NCBI RefSeq assembly: GCF_013520865.1
Contig: NZ_JACDXJ010000001.1
Location: 930,001 to 994,000 of the forward strand
Direction: 5' to 3'
DNA: 64,000 bases
Source of the DNA: Microvirga mediterraneensis
GTDB taxonomy: Bacteria; Pseudomonadota; Alphaproteobacteria; Rhizobiales; Beijerinckiaceae
Positions 1 to 10,264 of the stretch are shown here, one piece after another (positions within the stretch are counted from its first letter, which is position 1; each line of letters opens with the position of its first letter). A model generated the notes under the pieces. It made no database searches. It worked only from the letters and a program-made list of their open reading frames with translations, and had not been told where the DNA came from. A program made the translations under genes and the position numbers.

Positions 1-1325
<1,325 letters not shown>

Positions 1326-1583
1326 ACGGGGTCTTTCAAAGCAAAGCGGCCCGGTACGCGGCAAGCTTGGCCGCGCCCCTGGCTCGTACCGGGCGGAAAT
1401 CTGATGCGCTGCAATATAATGATAAGAGAGCGGCTGCAATAGGGCACGGTGGCGCGTTTCTCGGCAAGGGGGGTGGGCAGCACCTTTGGGCCCGCAGCGT
1501 GCGCTGCGAGCCTGAAGGTCAGTCGAGGGAGGGTGCGGTGCATCGCCCGGCTCGCTGTGAGTGTGAGAGTGGAAGAGCCGGAC

Positions 1584-1736
1584 GGCGCCTCGCACGCGGT
1601 TCTTTTCAGGTGGACCAGCTGGGGAGCCCCCAAGGTCGACCTCCCGCGACCACAGGTGTGCGAGACCTGCGGCGGGACCGCCTCCCGCCCCGCACTGGCT
1701 GACGCCTCGCGAGCGCGCCCCTCGGCGGGCGGGAAT
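1584..1736 (-). ncRNA. Candidate structured RNA or long typA leader
   Basis: Downstream of the strong promoter the minus-strand transcript contains no credible ORF but can fold strongly. Ten base pairs join 1709-1719 with 1584-1593 (GGCGC, one bulged G, CTCGC against GCGAGGCGCC), closing a stem of about 135 nt. Inside and around it are shorter helices such as CCCGCCC with GGGCGGG. The size and the long closed-stem shape recall 6S-type RNAs, but I could not match any conserved 6S, SRP, RNase P or tmRNA motif. The 3' end is not visible, and it could simply be the 5' UTR of typA. Confidence 0.3.
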
Positions 1737-1742
1737 GCGAAC

Positions 1743-1786
1743 GATATAGCCGAGCTTGTCCGCCCTGTCAAGAACAAAGTGAGAAC
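1743..1786 (-). promoter_or_regulatory. Strong sigma70-type promoter with abutting GTTC-N7-GTTC (LexA-like) box
   Basis: On the minus strand, TTGACA (1766-1771) is followed by a 17-nt spacer and TATATC (1743-1748). Immediately upstream is GTTCTCACTTTGTTC (1772-1786), an exact match to the GTTC-N7-GTTC consensus known for alphaproteobacterial LexA. Transcription would start near 1736 and run towards typA, about 410 nt before its ATG. The placement of the box next to the -35 is compatible with repression. The pattern match is direct; LexA binding and promoter activity are inferences. Confidence 0.55.
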
Positions 1787-1814
1787 ATGCCATCCGCCCG
1801 ACGATCCCTCCTCG

Positions 1815-1897
1815 CGTCATGACCGGGCTTGGCCCGGCCGCCTGCGTCTTCAACTTGCTTCAAGACGTGGGGGCCGCAACACGGGCGGCCGTGACGG
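1815..1897. repeat. Palindromic intergenic repeat (rhizobial REP-like), copy 1
   Basis: The left end CGTCATGACCGGGCTTGG and the right end GGCGGCCGTGACG form an imperfect inverted repeat around a central CGTCTT...AAGACG helix. The motif CGTCATGxCCGGGCTTGxCCCGG recurs in diverged form at 6212-6315 and 51781-51811, so these belong to one mobile or mosaic repeat family. No coding potential was found. Confidence 0.6.
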
Positions 1898-1902
1898 GGT
1901 GA

Positions 1903-2012
1903 GTGTCATCCCCGGCGAGCCGAAGGCGAGGGAAGCGGATCCATGGCGTTGCGCCTGAACGTGGATTCCCTTCCCGTCCGATGGCTTCGCCATCTCCGGC
2001 TGGGAATGACAC
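1903..2012. repeat. Palindromic intergenic repeat of a second type
   Basis: The ends GTGTCATCCCCGGC and GGGAATGACAC, with inner arms GGGAAGCGGATCCA and TGGATTCCCTTCCC, form a long imperfect hairpin of 110 bp. It sits 5 bp from the preceding repeat and so makes a tandem mosaic typical of rhizobial intergenic elements. Confidence 0.6.
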
Positions 2013-2314
2013 CGTTGACGCATCACGCAACGTCTCGCCGCGAAGGGTGGAGGGTGCGCCATCTCGCCAATGCAGAGAAATATTGAAGTAACCTAACGTT
2101 AGTCTACATGGAGAAGCATTCTCCGGCCTTCCGAAAGTCGGCATGTCAGCCAGAACAGCCTTGAACACACCCTGGACAGGTCGGTTTGCGGTCGCCGTCG
2201 CGGCCAAGGTCGAAACGCGTGGCTCCGGCAGCGTTCGGTCAGCCTCGCTCGCGATCGCTTGCCGTCTCACTGATCCGCAACACACGGCAAAGCCATCTCC
2301 GGCAGGCGGTCCCA

Positions 2315-4204
2315 ATGCATCATGAGTTCGCCCCGAGTGTCGATTTCCTCAGCGGGGGCGGTGAGATGGGTGCGCTCATGCGGGCTCACGACTGGTCCAC
2401 GTCGCCTCTCGGCCCTCCGGAAGGCTGGCCGCAGAGCCTGCGAACCGTCGTGAGCCTGATGCTCACCTCCAAGTTTCCCATGTTCATCGCCTGGGGCCCC
2501 CGGCTGGCCTTCCTGTACAATGACGGGTACCGGCCCATCTTCGGCGCAAAGCACCCCCACGCCCTCGGACTGCCCTTCAAGGAGGTCTGGTCGGAGATCT
2601 GGTCCGATATCGAACCCCTGGTGACGAATGCGCTGGCCGGAGAAGCCACCTATCACGAGGACATGCACCTCGTGATGGAGCGCAACGGCTATCCGGAAGA
2701 TACCTGGTACACGTTCTCCTACTCGCCCGTCCGCGACGAGACGGGCGGCATCGGCGGCATGTTCTGCGCCTGCACGGAGACCACGCAGGAGGTGAAATCC
2801 CGGGCGGCCCTGAAAGCGGAGCAGGACCGGCTTCGCGAATTCTTCAAGCAGGCCCCGGGTTTCATGGCGATGCTGAGCGGGCGCGATCACGTGTTCGAGC
2901 TGGCGAACGATGCCTACCTTCAGCTCATCGGCCACCGTCGCGACGTTCTGGGAAAACCCGTCAGGGACGTCCTGCCCGAGGTCGAGGGCCAGGGCTTCTT
3001 CGAGCTGCTCGACAAAGTCTACACGACAGGCAAGCCCTTTGTCGGACGCAGTCTCCGGGTCAGGCTTCAGCGGGAGCCGGGGAGCCGCGTCGAGGATCGC
3101 TTCGTCGATCTCGTCTACCAGCCGATCACGGACAGCACGAACAAGGTCACCGGCATCTTCGCCGAGGGCTACGACGTCACGGAGCGTGTCCAGGCGGAGG
3201 AGAGCCTGCGCGAGAGCGAAGCACGATTCCGCAATCTCGCCGACAATGCTCCCGTCATGGTCTGGGTCACGGAGCCGGACGGACGGTGCTCCTACCTGTC
3301 CCGCTCCTGGTGCGAGTTCACCGGGCAGACCCCGGAGACCGGCCTGGGCTTCGGCTGGCTGGACGCCGTCCATCCGGAGGATCGCGATTGGTCGGGCAGG
3401 GTGTTCCGGGAGGCCAATGCCAAGCGCGAGGCATTCCGCCTGGAGTACCGGCTGCGCCGCGTGGACGGGACCTACCGGTGGGCCATCGATGCGGCCGCGC
3501 CGCGCTTCGGTGAGGACGGCGCCTTCCTCGGCTATGTCGGCTCCGTGCTCGACATCACCGACCGCAAGCAGGTCGAGGAGCACCGCGAGCTTCTGATCAA
3601 CGAGCTGAACCACCGGGTGAAGAACACGCTGACCATCGTCCAGTCGATGGCGGCCCAGAGCCTGCGGCAGCTGGACCACGAGAGCCGCCCCAAGTTCCAG
3701 GCGTTCGAGGATCGCCTGTTCGCCCTGGCGCGTGCTCATGACGTTCTCACGCGCGAGAACTGGGAAGGAGCGGAGCTGCGGGAAATCATCGACGAGGTGG
3801 TCGAGCCTTATCTTCGGCAGAAGACGAGCCATTTCGACATCCAGGGGCCCCGCGTCCGCCTCATCCCGAGAACGGCTCTCGCCATCGCGATGGCCATCCA
3901 CGAACTTGCGACGAACGCCGCGAAATACGGCGCGCTCTCCGTCCCGTCGGGTTGCGTCGTCATCACCTGGACGCTCACGCCGGGCGCCGCACCGCGCCTG
4001 GTATTGAGATGGCGGGAACACAATGGCCCACCCGTGACCGCGCCGACCCGCAGGGGATTCGGCACGCGGCTGATCGAGCGAAGCCTGTCGACCGATCTCG
4101 GCGGCGACGTTCAGTTGATCTACGACCCGTCAGGCGTCGTGTGCGTGATGAGTGTGCCGCTGAGTGAAGCGAGCGATGCGCAGGAACACGCTTCATCGCA
4201 TTGA
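2315..4204 (+). CDS. PAS-domain sensor kinase of the HWE family
   Basis: This is a soluble sensor histidine kinase of about 629 residues with no transmembrane segment. Three PAS-type sensor regions precede the kinase core; the last is a PAS_3/PAC unit ending in DITDRKQVEE. The phospho-acceptor is His433 in ELNHRVKNTL. The N-box is HELATNAAKYG (Asn534), and a WxE tripeptide (WREHNGP) gives the HWE subfamily its name. Such kinases often serve light, redox or general stress signalling. The ATG at 2315 was chosen because the upstream in-frame residues are Arg/Ser-rich and lack conservation features. No response regulator lies nearby, so it is an orphan kinase. Confidence 0.85.
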   Translation: MHHEFAPSVDFLSGGGEMGALMRAHDWSTSPLGPPEGWPQSLRTVVSLMLTSKFPMFIAWGPRLAFLYNDGYRPIFGAKHPHALGLPFKEVWSEIWSDIEPLVTNALAGEATYHEDMHLVMERNGYPEDTWYTFSYSPVRDETGGIGGMFCACTETTQEVKSRAALKAEQDRLREFFKQAPGFMAMLSGRDHVFELANDAYLQLIGHRRDVLGKPVRDVLPEVEGQGFFELLDKVYTTGKPFVGRSLRVRLQREPGSRVEDRFVDLVYQPITDSTNKVTGIFAEGYDVTERVQAEESLRESEARFRNLADNAPVMVWVTEPDGRCSYLSRSWCEFTGQTPETGLGFGWLDAVHPEDRDWSGRVFREANAKREAFRLEYRLRRVDGTYRWAIDAAAPRFGEDGAFLGYVGSVLDITDRKQVEEHRELLINELNHRVKNTLTIVQSMAAQSLRQLDHESRPKFQAFEDRLFALARAHDVLTRENWEGAELREIIDEVVEPYLRQKTSHFDIQGPRVRLIPRTALAIAMAIHELATNAAKYGALSVPSGCVVITWTLTPGAAPRLVLRWREHNGPPVTAPTRRGFGTRLIERSLSTDLGGDVQLIYDPSGVVCVMSVPLSEASDAQEHASSH

Positions 4205-4297
4205 GCGAATGCCTGAACCTCCTTTCACCGCCTCAGTTTTCAAGTGAATGGGCCGATCCGGACAAAGGTGGGTGATCGAAAATTTCCGACTTCTGCT

Positions 4298-6001
4298 TCA
4301 GATGATGAAGAAGTGGTCGAACCTGAGGGACGCTCCCTTCGTGACCTGGGCAAACTCAATAGCCGCTTTCGACCCGGATCCATCGGGATCATAGGACAAT
4401 ACACCGGTCTTCTTGTTGTAGACGATGTAGTCGTCCTTATCCTTGGCCTTGTCGCCGACGGTAAAGAATTTCTTGTTCAGCTTCTTCGGGTTCGTTTCCG
4501 AAGCCTTCTTGCCGAGCAGCTTCAGGTCTTTGTTATTGAAGATCTTGTCGTCGAGCCAAATCGAATCCAGCGCGACTTTGAAATCCGTGATCTTGTCGAA
4601 ATTGACCTTCCGGTCCGTTGTCGCGGTGCCGAGCTTCGTATTGAACACGAAGGCATCCTTGCCGCCATTGCCCGTCAAGATGTCGTTCCCGAGGCCGCCA
4701 AAGAGGAAGTCTCTTTCCGCGCCGCCAACGAGCCTGTCTTTTCCCGCCGTTCCTCGAATGACGTTCTCAAGGACATTGACGATCGAGATCGTGAAGGTGG
4801 CCGGCAAACCGTCCTGCTCGCCGTCATTGGCGACGACCGTGACGCGATGCTTTGTCGCCACCTCGAAGTCTATCGGAACAAGCCCCGAAACGACGATCTG
4901 ATCGTCCACGACGCTGAAGCGGCCGCCCGCGTCGTCGGTCAGCCGGTAATGTACGGCATCGCCGTTGGCATCCGTTGCCTTGAGGGTTCCGACGACCGTT
5001 CCCGCGATAGCGTTCTCGACGATCGATGCATTGCTGAGAGTAGGCTCGGTCGGAGTCCAGTTCGTCTCGGCCGTCACATTGAAGACCGTTGTCCCCGATT
5101 TGCGCCCTCCCTGATCGAGGGCCGTAATCGCAACTGTCACGTTCTTGTAATGGACAAAATCACCCGGCGTATAGGCGAGGTCGCGGACGAATTCGGAGAC
5201 GATATCCGGCGCCGTGGACGAGTGGAACGAAATTCTGGCAGTCGTGTCGTAGCTGCTAGAGCTAATAGAGCCGATGATGGAGCCTTTGTAGAGCAGCGTC
5301 TGGCTGGGATAGTTATTATTCAAGATCTGGAAATTGCTGCCGAGCTTGAAATGGCTCATGGGGAAAAGGTAGCCGCTGTTCGACAGTGCAATGTCGAGAA
5401 ACGCTACGAAACCCTTGTCGTCCGACAGAACGGCATCGGCTTCAGGATCCAGGCGGACGATTTGACCTTGCCTGACATGAAGCTGGCCGCCGCTGAGATT
5501 GGAGAGCGTCGGTGCCGCATCCGTCCAGACGTTCGCACCTTGGACGATCTTGTCGAAGCCTTGCCGATGAAGGGCGTCCCGGGCAGCCTGAGTGGCGACT
5601 GGACCATCGAGGACGATCGTCTCTCCTTGGCTCTGAAAGGCGTCGATTTTCAGAGCGAGAGGCAGGCTCGCGACGGTCACCGTTGCATTGTCGCTCGCGA
5701 GAGAGAGATAACGGATCTTATCGAACGTCTTGCCCCGGAGATCGATGGCGCTGCCCGTCAGATAGACGCTCGTGTAGTCATATGAACTGCCGATGAACGA
5801 GATATCCGCGAGCTGCTCCCCGGAGATCCTGATGCTCGTATACCGGCCGATTCCCGCTTCGATCAGGATCTGTGAGAACCCGGACAAGAGCACGTAGTCG
5901 AAATCGAAGGCGCCGCCCCCGACGAGCACGAGGGTATCCGTTCCGGTTCCTTCAAACGCCCGACCAGGAAAATTCGCTGCCGTGACTTCGAACCGCGCCA
6001 T
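4298..6001 (-). CDS. Secreted RTX protein with cadherin-like domain
   Basis: This 567-residue protein is probably exported by a type I secretion system. Residues 1-310 are beta-rich and of unknown function. Residues 321-412 form a cadherin-like repeat (VENAIAGTVVG ... DANGD ... VVANDGEQDG). Residues 417-452 carry RTX-type calcium-binding nonapeptides (GTAGKDRLVGGAERD, GGLGNDILTG), followed by a serralysin-like C-terminal tail rich in Asp, Lys and Asn that ends in DHFFII, as expected for a C-terminal type I signal. There is no N-terminal signal peptide. AGGA lies 7 nt before the ATG. No TolC, ABC exporter or membrane-fusion gene is nearby. Its base composition is visibly less GC-rich than its neighbours, which suggests acquisition. 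The biological role is unknown. Confidence 0.75.
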   Translation of the reverse strand: MARFEVTAANFPGRAFEGTGTDTLVLVGGGAFDFDYVLLSGFSQILIEAGIGRYTSIRISGEQLADISFIGSSYDYTSVYLTGSAIDLRGKTFDKIRYLSLASDNATVTVASLPLALKIDAFQSQGETIVLDGPVATQAARDALHRQGFDKIVQGANVWTDAAPTLSNLSGGQLHVRQGQIVRLDPEADAVLSDDKGFVAFLDIALSNSGYLFPMSHFKLGSNFQILNNNYPSQTLLYKGSIIGSISSSSYDTTARISFHSSTAPDIVSEFVRDLAYTPGDFVHYKNVTVAITALDQGGRKSGTTVFNVTAETNWTPTEPTLSNASIVENAIAGTVVGTLKATDANGDAVHYRLTDDAGGRFSVVDDQIVVSGLVPIDFEVATKHRVTVVANDGEQDGLPATFTISIVNVLENVIRGTAGKDRLVGGAERDFLFGGLGNDILTGNGGKDAFVFNTKLGTATTDRKVNFDKITDFKVALDSIWLDDKIFNNKDLKLLGKKASETNPKKLNKKFFTVGDKAKDKDDYIVYNKKTGVLSYDPDGSGSKAAIEFAQVTKGASLRFDHFFII

Positions 6002-6359
6002 AAGAGTCCTATCCGCCGAACATACTCATCTGACGCAACGTAATTCAACCAGAACGGGAATGTAAACTAGGACTTTAAGCCAGGGTGGCCACCCCGCCGT
6101 CGGGCATCAGCGGGCGAAGGCCCGCGACGCAAGGCGTGCTCCGCAAGGCGGAGAGGTGAGGGCCGCTCAACACCCTCCACACCATGCCACCAACGTTCTC
6201 CGACACCTCGCCGTCATGGTCGGGCTTGGCCCGACCGTCCCGCTTGTCTGAAGCGCAGCAACTCTCCCATCTGAATCACCGGCACCGGTCCCCGGATCAA
6301 GTCCGGTGAGGTGACGACGTGGCGGGTGAGGGCAGACTCAGAGAAGATGCTTCTCTTTT
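6002..6359. other. Gene-free region of about 360 bp between the RTX gene and argG
   Basis: No credible ORF was found. It contains a perfect 6-bp hairpin GCGGGC-gaag-GCCCGC (6110-6125), a diverged palindromic repeat (6212-6315), and a 7-bp hairpin AGAGAAG-atg-CTTCTCT (6340-6356) directly after the argG stop codon. The last is followed by TTTC only on the plus strand, so it is a poor terminator for argG. Confidence 0.5.
6212..6315. repeat. Diverged copy of the CGTCATGxCCGGGCTTG palindromic repeat
   Basis: The left end CGTCATGGTCGGGCTTGG is the same motif as at 1815. The right end CCGGATCAAGTCCGG...GTGACG is a degenerate inverted copy. It lies in the noncoding gap upstream of the RTX gene and downstream of argG. 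Confidence 0.5.
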
Positions 6360-7592
<1,233 letters not shown>

Positions 7593-7813
7593 AGCAAGGG
7601 TTCCGTTGATAAGGGTACCTGCGACTTAAAACGGAAGCGCCATGGGCGCAACGGGCATTTGATCGACCCGACATGCCGCCTCTGCATTCCTGGCAGGAAA
7701 ACCAGGGCCTGTCATAACTTAGTGGAATGCGGTAGGCCTCTGCGAGGGGTATGAAGCGGCTCGCAGAAGGCAGGAATCGTCCTGTCGCCGAGGGCCGGCA
7801 GCGAGAGACGCTC

Positions 7814-8443
7814 ATGATCCGCCAGCCGAACCTCGAATTCTGGTACGAATTCGCCTCCACCTATTCCTATCTCGCCGCCATGCGCATCGAGAAGGCCGCT
7901 GCGGAGGCAGGCGTCGTGCTCCTGTGGCGGCCGTTCCTGCTCGGGCCGGTCTTCAAAGCGCAAGGCATGGAGACCTCGCCCTTCGCGCTCTTTCCCGTCA
8001 AGGGACGCTACATGTGGCGTGACATGGAGCGGGAGGCGGCCCGGCTCGGGCTGCCCTTCTACCGGCCCAAGACCTTTCCGCAGAATGGGCTCCTGGCGGC
8101 GCGCATCGCGCTCATCGGCGTCGAGCCCGGCTGGACCCCGGCCTTCACGAAGGCCGTCTACACGGCCGAGTTCGGCGAGGGCCGCGACATCGCCGACCCG
8201 GCGGTGCTGGCCTTGATCCTGACCGGAATGGGGCTCGAGGCCGAGGCCGTTCTCGCGGAGGCGCAAGGGGAGGCCAACAAGACCCGCCTGCGCCGGATGG
8301 GCGACGAGGTCCAGTCTCGGGGTGTTTTCGGGGCGCCGACCTTCTTCACGGAGGACGGGGAGATGTTCTGGGGCAACGACCGCCTCGAACAGGCGCTCAG
8401 TTGGGCGGTCGCCCAGGCCCGGCGCTCGGACTGGCCTGTTTGA
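7814..8443 (+). CDS. 2-hydroxychromene-2-carboxylate isomerase family protein (DsbA-like)
   Basis: This is a thioredoxin-fold protein of the DsbA/kappa-GST group, 209 residues. The N-terminal WYEFASTYSYLAA segment corresponds to the FxSPYSYLA active-site region of HCCA isomerases, with a serine rather than a CxxC pair, so it should be a glutathione-using isomerase or transferase rather than a disulfide oxidoreductase. The C-terminal GVFGAPTFF cis-proline loop and the FWGNDRLE motif also match the family. The ATG at 7814 is preferred over 7751 because GAGAG lies at the right distance and the family begins near here. The physiological substrate is unknown. Confidence 0.85.
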   Translation: MIRQPNLEFWYEFASTYSYLAAMRIEKAAAEAGVVLLWRPFLLGPVFKAQGMETSPFALFPVKGRYMWRDMEREAARLGLPFYRPKTFPQNGLLAARIALIGVEPGWTPAFTKAVYTAEFGEGRDIADPAVLALILTGMGLEAEAVLAEAQGEANKTRLRRMGDEVQSRGVFGAPTFFTEDGEMFWGNDRLEQALSWAVAQARRSDWPV

Positions 8444-8465
8444 CCCAAGGAAGTTTGACCCAAGG
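8438..8465 (+). repeat. 13-bp tandem direct repeat at a gene end
   Basis: GTTTGACCCAAGG occurs at 8438-8450 and again at 8453-8465. The first copy contains the TGA stop of the isomerase gene, so the duplication adds a redundant second stop context just downstream. Confidence 0.8.
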
Positions 8466-8614
8466 GCGGGGCGGGACTATGTCTGGTTCAAATCCATAAG
8501 GCCGCAGCCAGACGCCAAGAGCTGCCGCCCCCTTCCGACAATCCTTCCATTCTCTTTGCAAAGCCGCGCGCTCCCTCGGTTCGGAGAGCGTGCCCCCGTT
8601 GGAAAACGAGTCGC

Positions 8615-9928
8615 ATGATGTTGATGAAGAACAGCGCCGCCGACCAGAAAGGCCGCCTTAAGTCGATCCTCGGCGGATCGGCCGGCAATATGGTCGAGTG
8701 GTACGACTGGTACGTCTATTCCGCCTTCACTCTCTATTTCGCCCCGATCTTCTTTCCCAAGGGCGACCAGACCGCCCAGCTCCTGAACGCCGCCGCCGTC
8801 TTCGCGGTCGGCTTCCTCATGCGCCCCATCGGCGCCTGGATCATGGGCATCTATGCGGACCGCAAGGGCCGCAAGGCCGGCCTGACCCTGTCCGTGACGC
8901 TCATGTGCACGGGCTCGCTCATGATCGCCGTCACGCCGGGCTATGACAGCATCGGCGTGTTCGCTCCCGTCATCCTCGTCCTGGCGCGCCTGCTCCAGGG
9001 CATCAGCGTCGGCGGCGAATACGGCGCCAGCGCCACTTACTTGAGCGAGATGGCCGGGAAGAGCCGCCGCGGCTTCTTCTCGAGCTTCCAGTACGTGACC
9101 TTGATCTCCGGCCAGCTCCTGGCGCTGGCCGTGCTGCTGGTCCTGCAGCAGGTCATGTCCGAGCAGAACCTCGAAGCCTGGGGCTGGCGTATTCCATTCG
9201 CCATCGGGGGCGTGCTCGCGGTGATCGTGTTCTACCTCCGCCGCGGCCTCGCCGAGACGGAATCCTACAAGAACGCGCAGGGCACCCAGACCAAGGACGC
9301 GAAGGCGCCCCGCTCCAGCGGCATGGCGCTCTTCACCCAGCACCCCCGCGAGGCCTTCACGGTGATCGCGCTGACCGCCGGCGGGACGCTCGCCTTCTAC
9401 GCCTACACCACCTACCTGCAGAAGTTCCTGGTCAACACCTCGGGCTTCTCCCGCGAGGCGGCGAGCCAGATCACGGCGGCGGCCCTGTTCGTGTTCATGG
9501 TGCTCCAGCCGGCGGCCGGCGCCCTGTCCGACAGGATCGGCCGCAAGCCCCTGATGGTGGGCTTCGGCGTTCTCGGCGTGCTGTTCACCTACCTGATCTT
9601 CTCGACGCTCGCCGGCACGAAGGACCCTTACATGGCCTTCGCCCTGTGCCTCGCGGCGCTCGTGATCGTCACCGGCTACACGTCGATCAACGCCGTGGTG
9701 AAGGCCGAGATGTTCCCGGCCCACATCCGGGCGCTCGGCGTGGCCCTGCCTTACGCCATCGCCAACACGGTCTTCGGCGGCACCGCCGAATACGTGGCGC
9801 TCTGGTTCAAGCAGGCCGGGATGGAATACGGCTTCTTCTGGTACGTGACCGTCATGGTCGGCCTGTCCCTCATCGTCTACCTGCGCATGAAGGACACCCG
9901 CCAGCACAGCCTGATCCACGAGGATTAA
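8615..9928 (+). CDS. MFS transporter of the metabolite:H+ symporter family (KgtP-like)
   Basis: This 437-residue inner-membrane permease has about twelve hydrophobic segments. The start GNMVEWYDWYVYS and the loop ADRKGRKAGLTLSV are hallmarks of the MHS family (alpha-ketoglutarate, proline/betaine, citrate or shikimate permeases). RLLQGISVGGEYGAS and DRIGRKPLM are the other two conserved MFS loops. Likely cargo is an organic acid such as 2-oxoglutarate; the sequence alone does not settle this. The gene is followed 10 bp later by a hairpin terminator and then by the rpsA leader, so it is a single-gene unit. Confidence 0.88.
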   Translation: MMLMKNSAADQKGRLKSILGGSAGNMVEWYDWYVYSAFTLYFAPIFFPKGDQTAQLLNAAAVFAVGFLMRPIGAWIMGIYADRKGRKAGLTLSVTLMCTGSLMIAVTPGYDSIGVFAPVILVLARLLQGISVGGEYGASATYLSEMAGKSRRGFFSSFQYVTLISGQLLALAVLLVLQQVMSEQNLEAWGWRIPFAIGGVLAVIVFYLRRGLAETESYKNAQGTQTKDAKAPRSSGMALFTQHPREAFTVIALTAGGTLAFYAYTTYLQKFLVNTSGFSREAASQITAAALFVFMVLQPAAGALSDRIGRKPLMVGFGVLGVLFTYLIFSTLAGTKDPYMAFALCLAALVIVTGYTSINAVVKAEMFPAHIRALGVALPYAIANTVFGGTAEYVALWFKQAGMEYGFFWYVTVMVGLSLIVYLRMKDTRQHSLIHED

Positions 9929-9938
9929 AGATCCTTCG

Positions 9939-9966
9939 AGCCTCCCCGGTTGGGTTCGGGGAGGCT
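9939..9966 (+). terminator. Hairpin terminator after the MHS permease gene
   Basis: AGCCTCCCC (9939-9947) pairs perfectly with GGGGAGGCT (9958-9966) across a 10-nt loop. There is no clear T-run, so it may be a weak intrinsic terminator or an mRNA-stabilising stem. Confidence 0.6.
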
Positions 9967-10171
9967 CAAATCCTTGAAAGCCTTGTGATCCGGGGCCATT
10001 TGGGATATTAGAACCCCCATCCGACAAGGCATTGACGGTTAACGTTGCGTAAGGGTGCGTCTGACGCGCCCTTGTGGCGTCCCGGTAAGTCCTTGCGGTA
10101 AAAGCGTTTCCATCCGTCGATGATACGCCGGCCCGCTTAGATAGAGCGGCATGCCTCGGACATGGCCCTAG

Positions 10172-10238
10172 AAGGGGCGTCCTCAGGCAGCGGCGGCTGG
10201 AAACGGCCCGTAAACACGAGCCGCCGGCGTTGCCCCTT
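10172..10238 (+). promoter_or_regulatory. Nested stem-loop in the rpsA 5' leader
   Basis: AAGGGGC (10172-10178) pairs with GCCCCTT (10232-10238), and inside it CGGCGGCT (10191-10198) pairs with AGCCGCCG (10219-10226). The structure ends 26 nt before the rpsA ATG. Ribosomal protein S1 is autoregulated through its leader in gammaproteobacteria; a similar role here is an inference. A candidate -35 (TTGACG near 10033) lies farther upstream without a convincing -10. Confidence 0.4.
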
Positions 10239-10264
10239 TAAACGAGGGCCATTCAGGAGAACCT

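Larger units (their letters stand above)
1326..2314. other. Gene-free region of about 990 bp between divergent typA and the HWE kinase
   Basis: No convincing coding sequence was found. Open frames on both strands have low-complexity Arg/Pro/Ala-rich translations typical of GC-rich noncoding DNA. Going from right to left it holds a perfect 10-bp palindrome CTAACGTTAG near 2095, two palindromic intergenic repeats (1815-1897 and 1903-2012), an SOS-like box abutting a strong minus-strand promoter (1743-1786), and a GC-rich stretch able to fold into a long hairpin (1584-1719). A second, weaker minus-strand promoter may exist near 1415-1440, where TATATT follows TTGCAG with a short 15-nt spacer. 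Confidence 0.6.

Noticed and set aside
1449..1958. Plus-strand open frame with two CxxC-like cysteines (CETCGG)
   Set aside because: It has only one CxxC motif in otherwise low-complexity sequence and runs into a palindromic repeat. There is no good start context.
2267..4021. Minus-strand open frame of 584 codons
   Set aside because: It is a shadow of the HWE kinase gene, with no recognisable motif and no ribosome-binding site.
6340..6356. Hairpin right after the argG stop as its terminator
   Set aside because: The T-run lies on the plus strand only. On the argG strand the stem is followed by GAGTCTGCC, so intrinsic termination is not supported.
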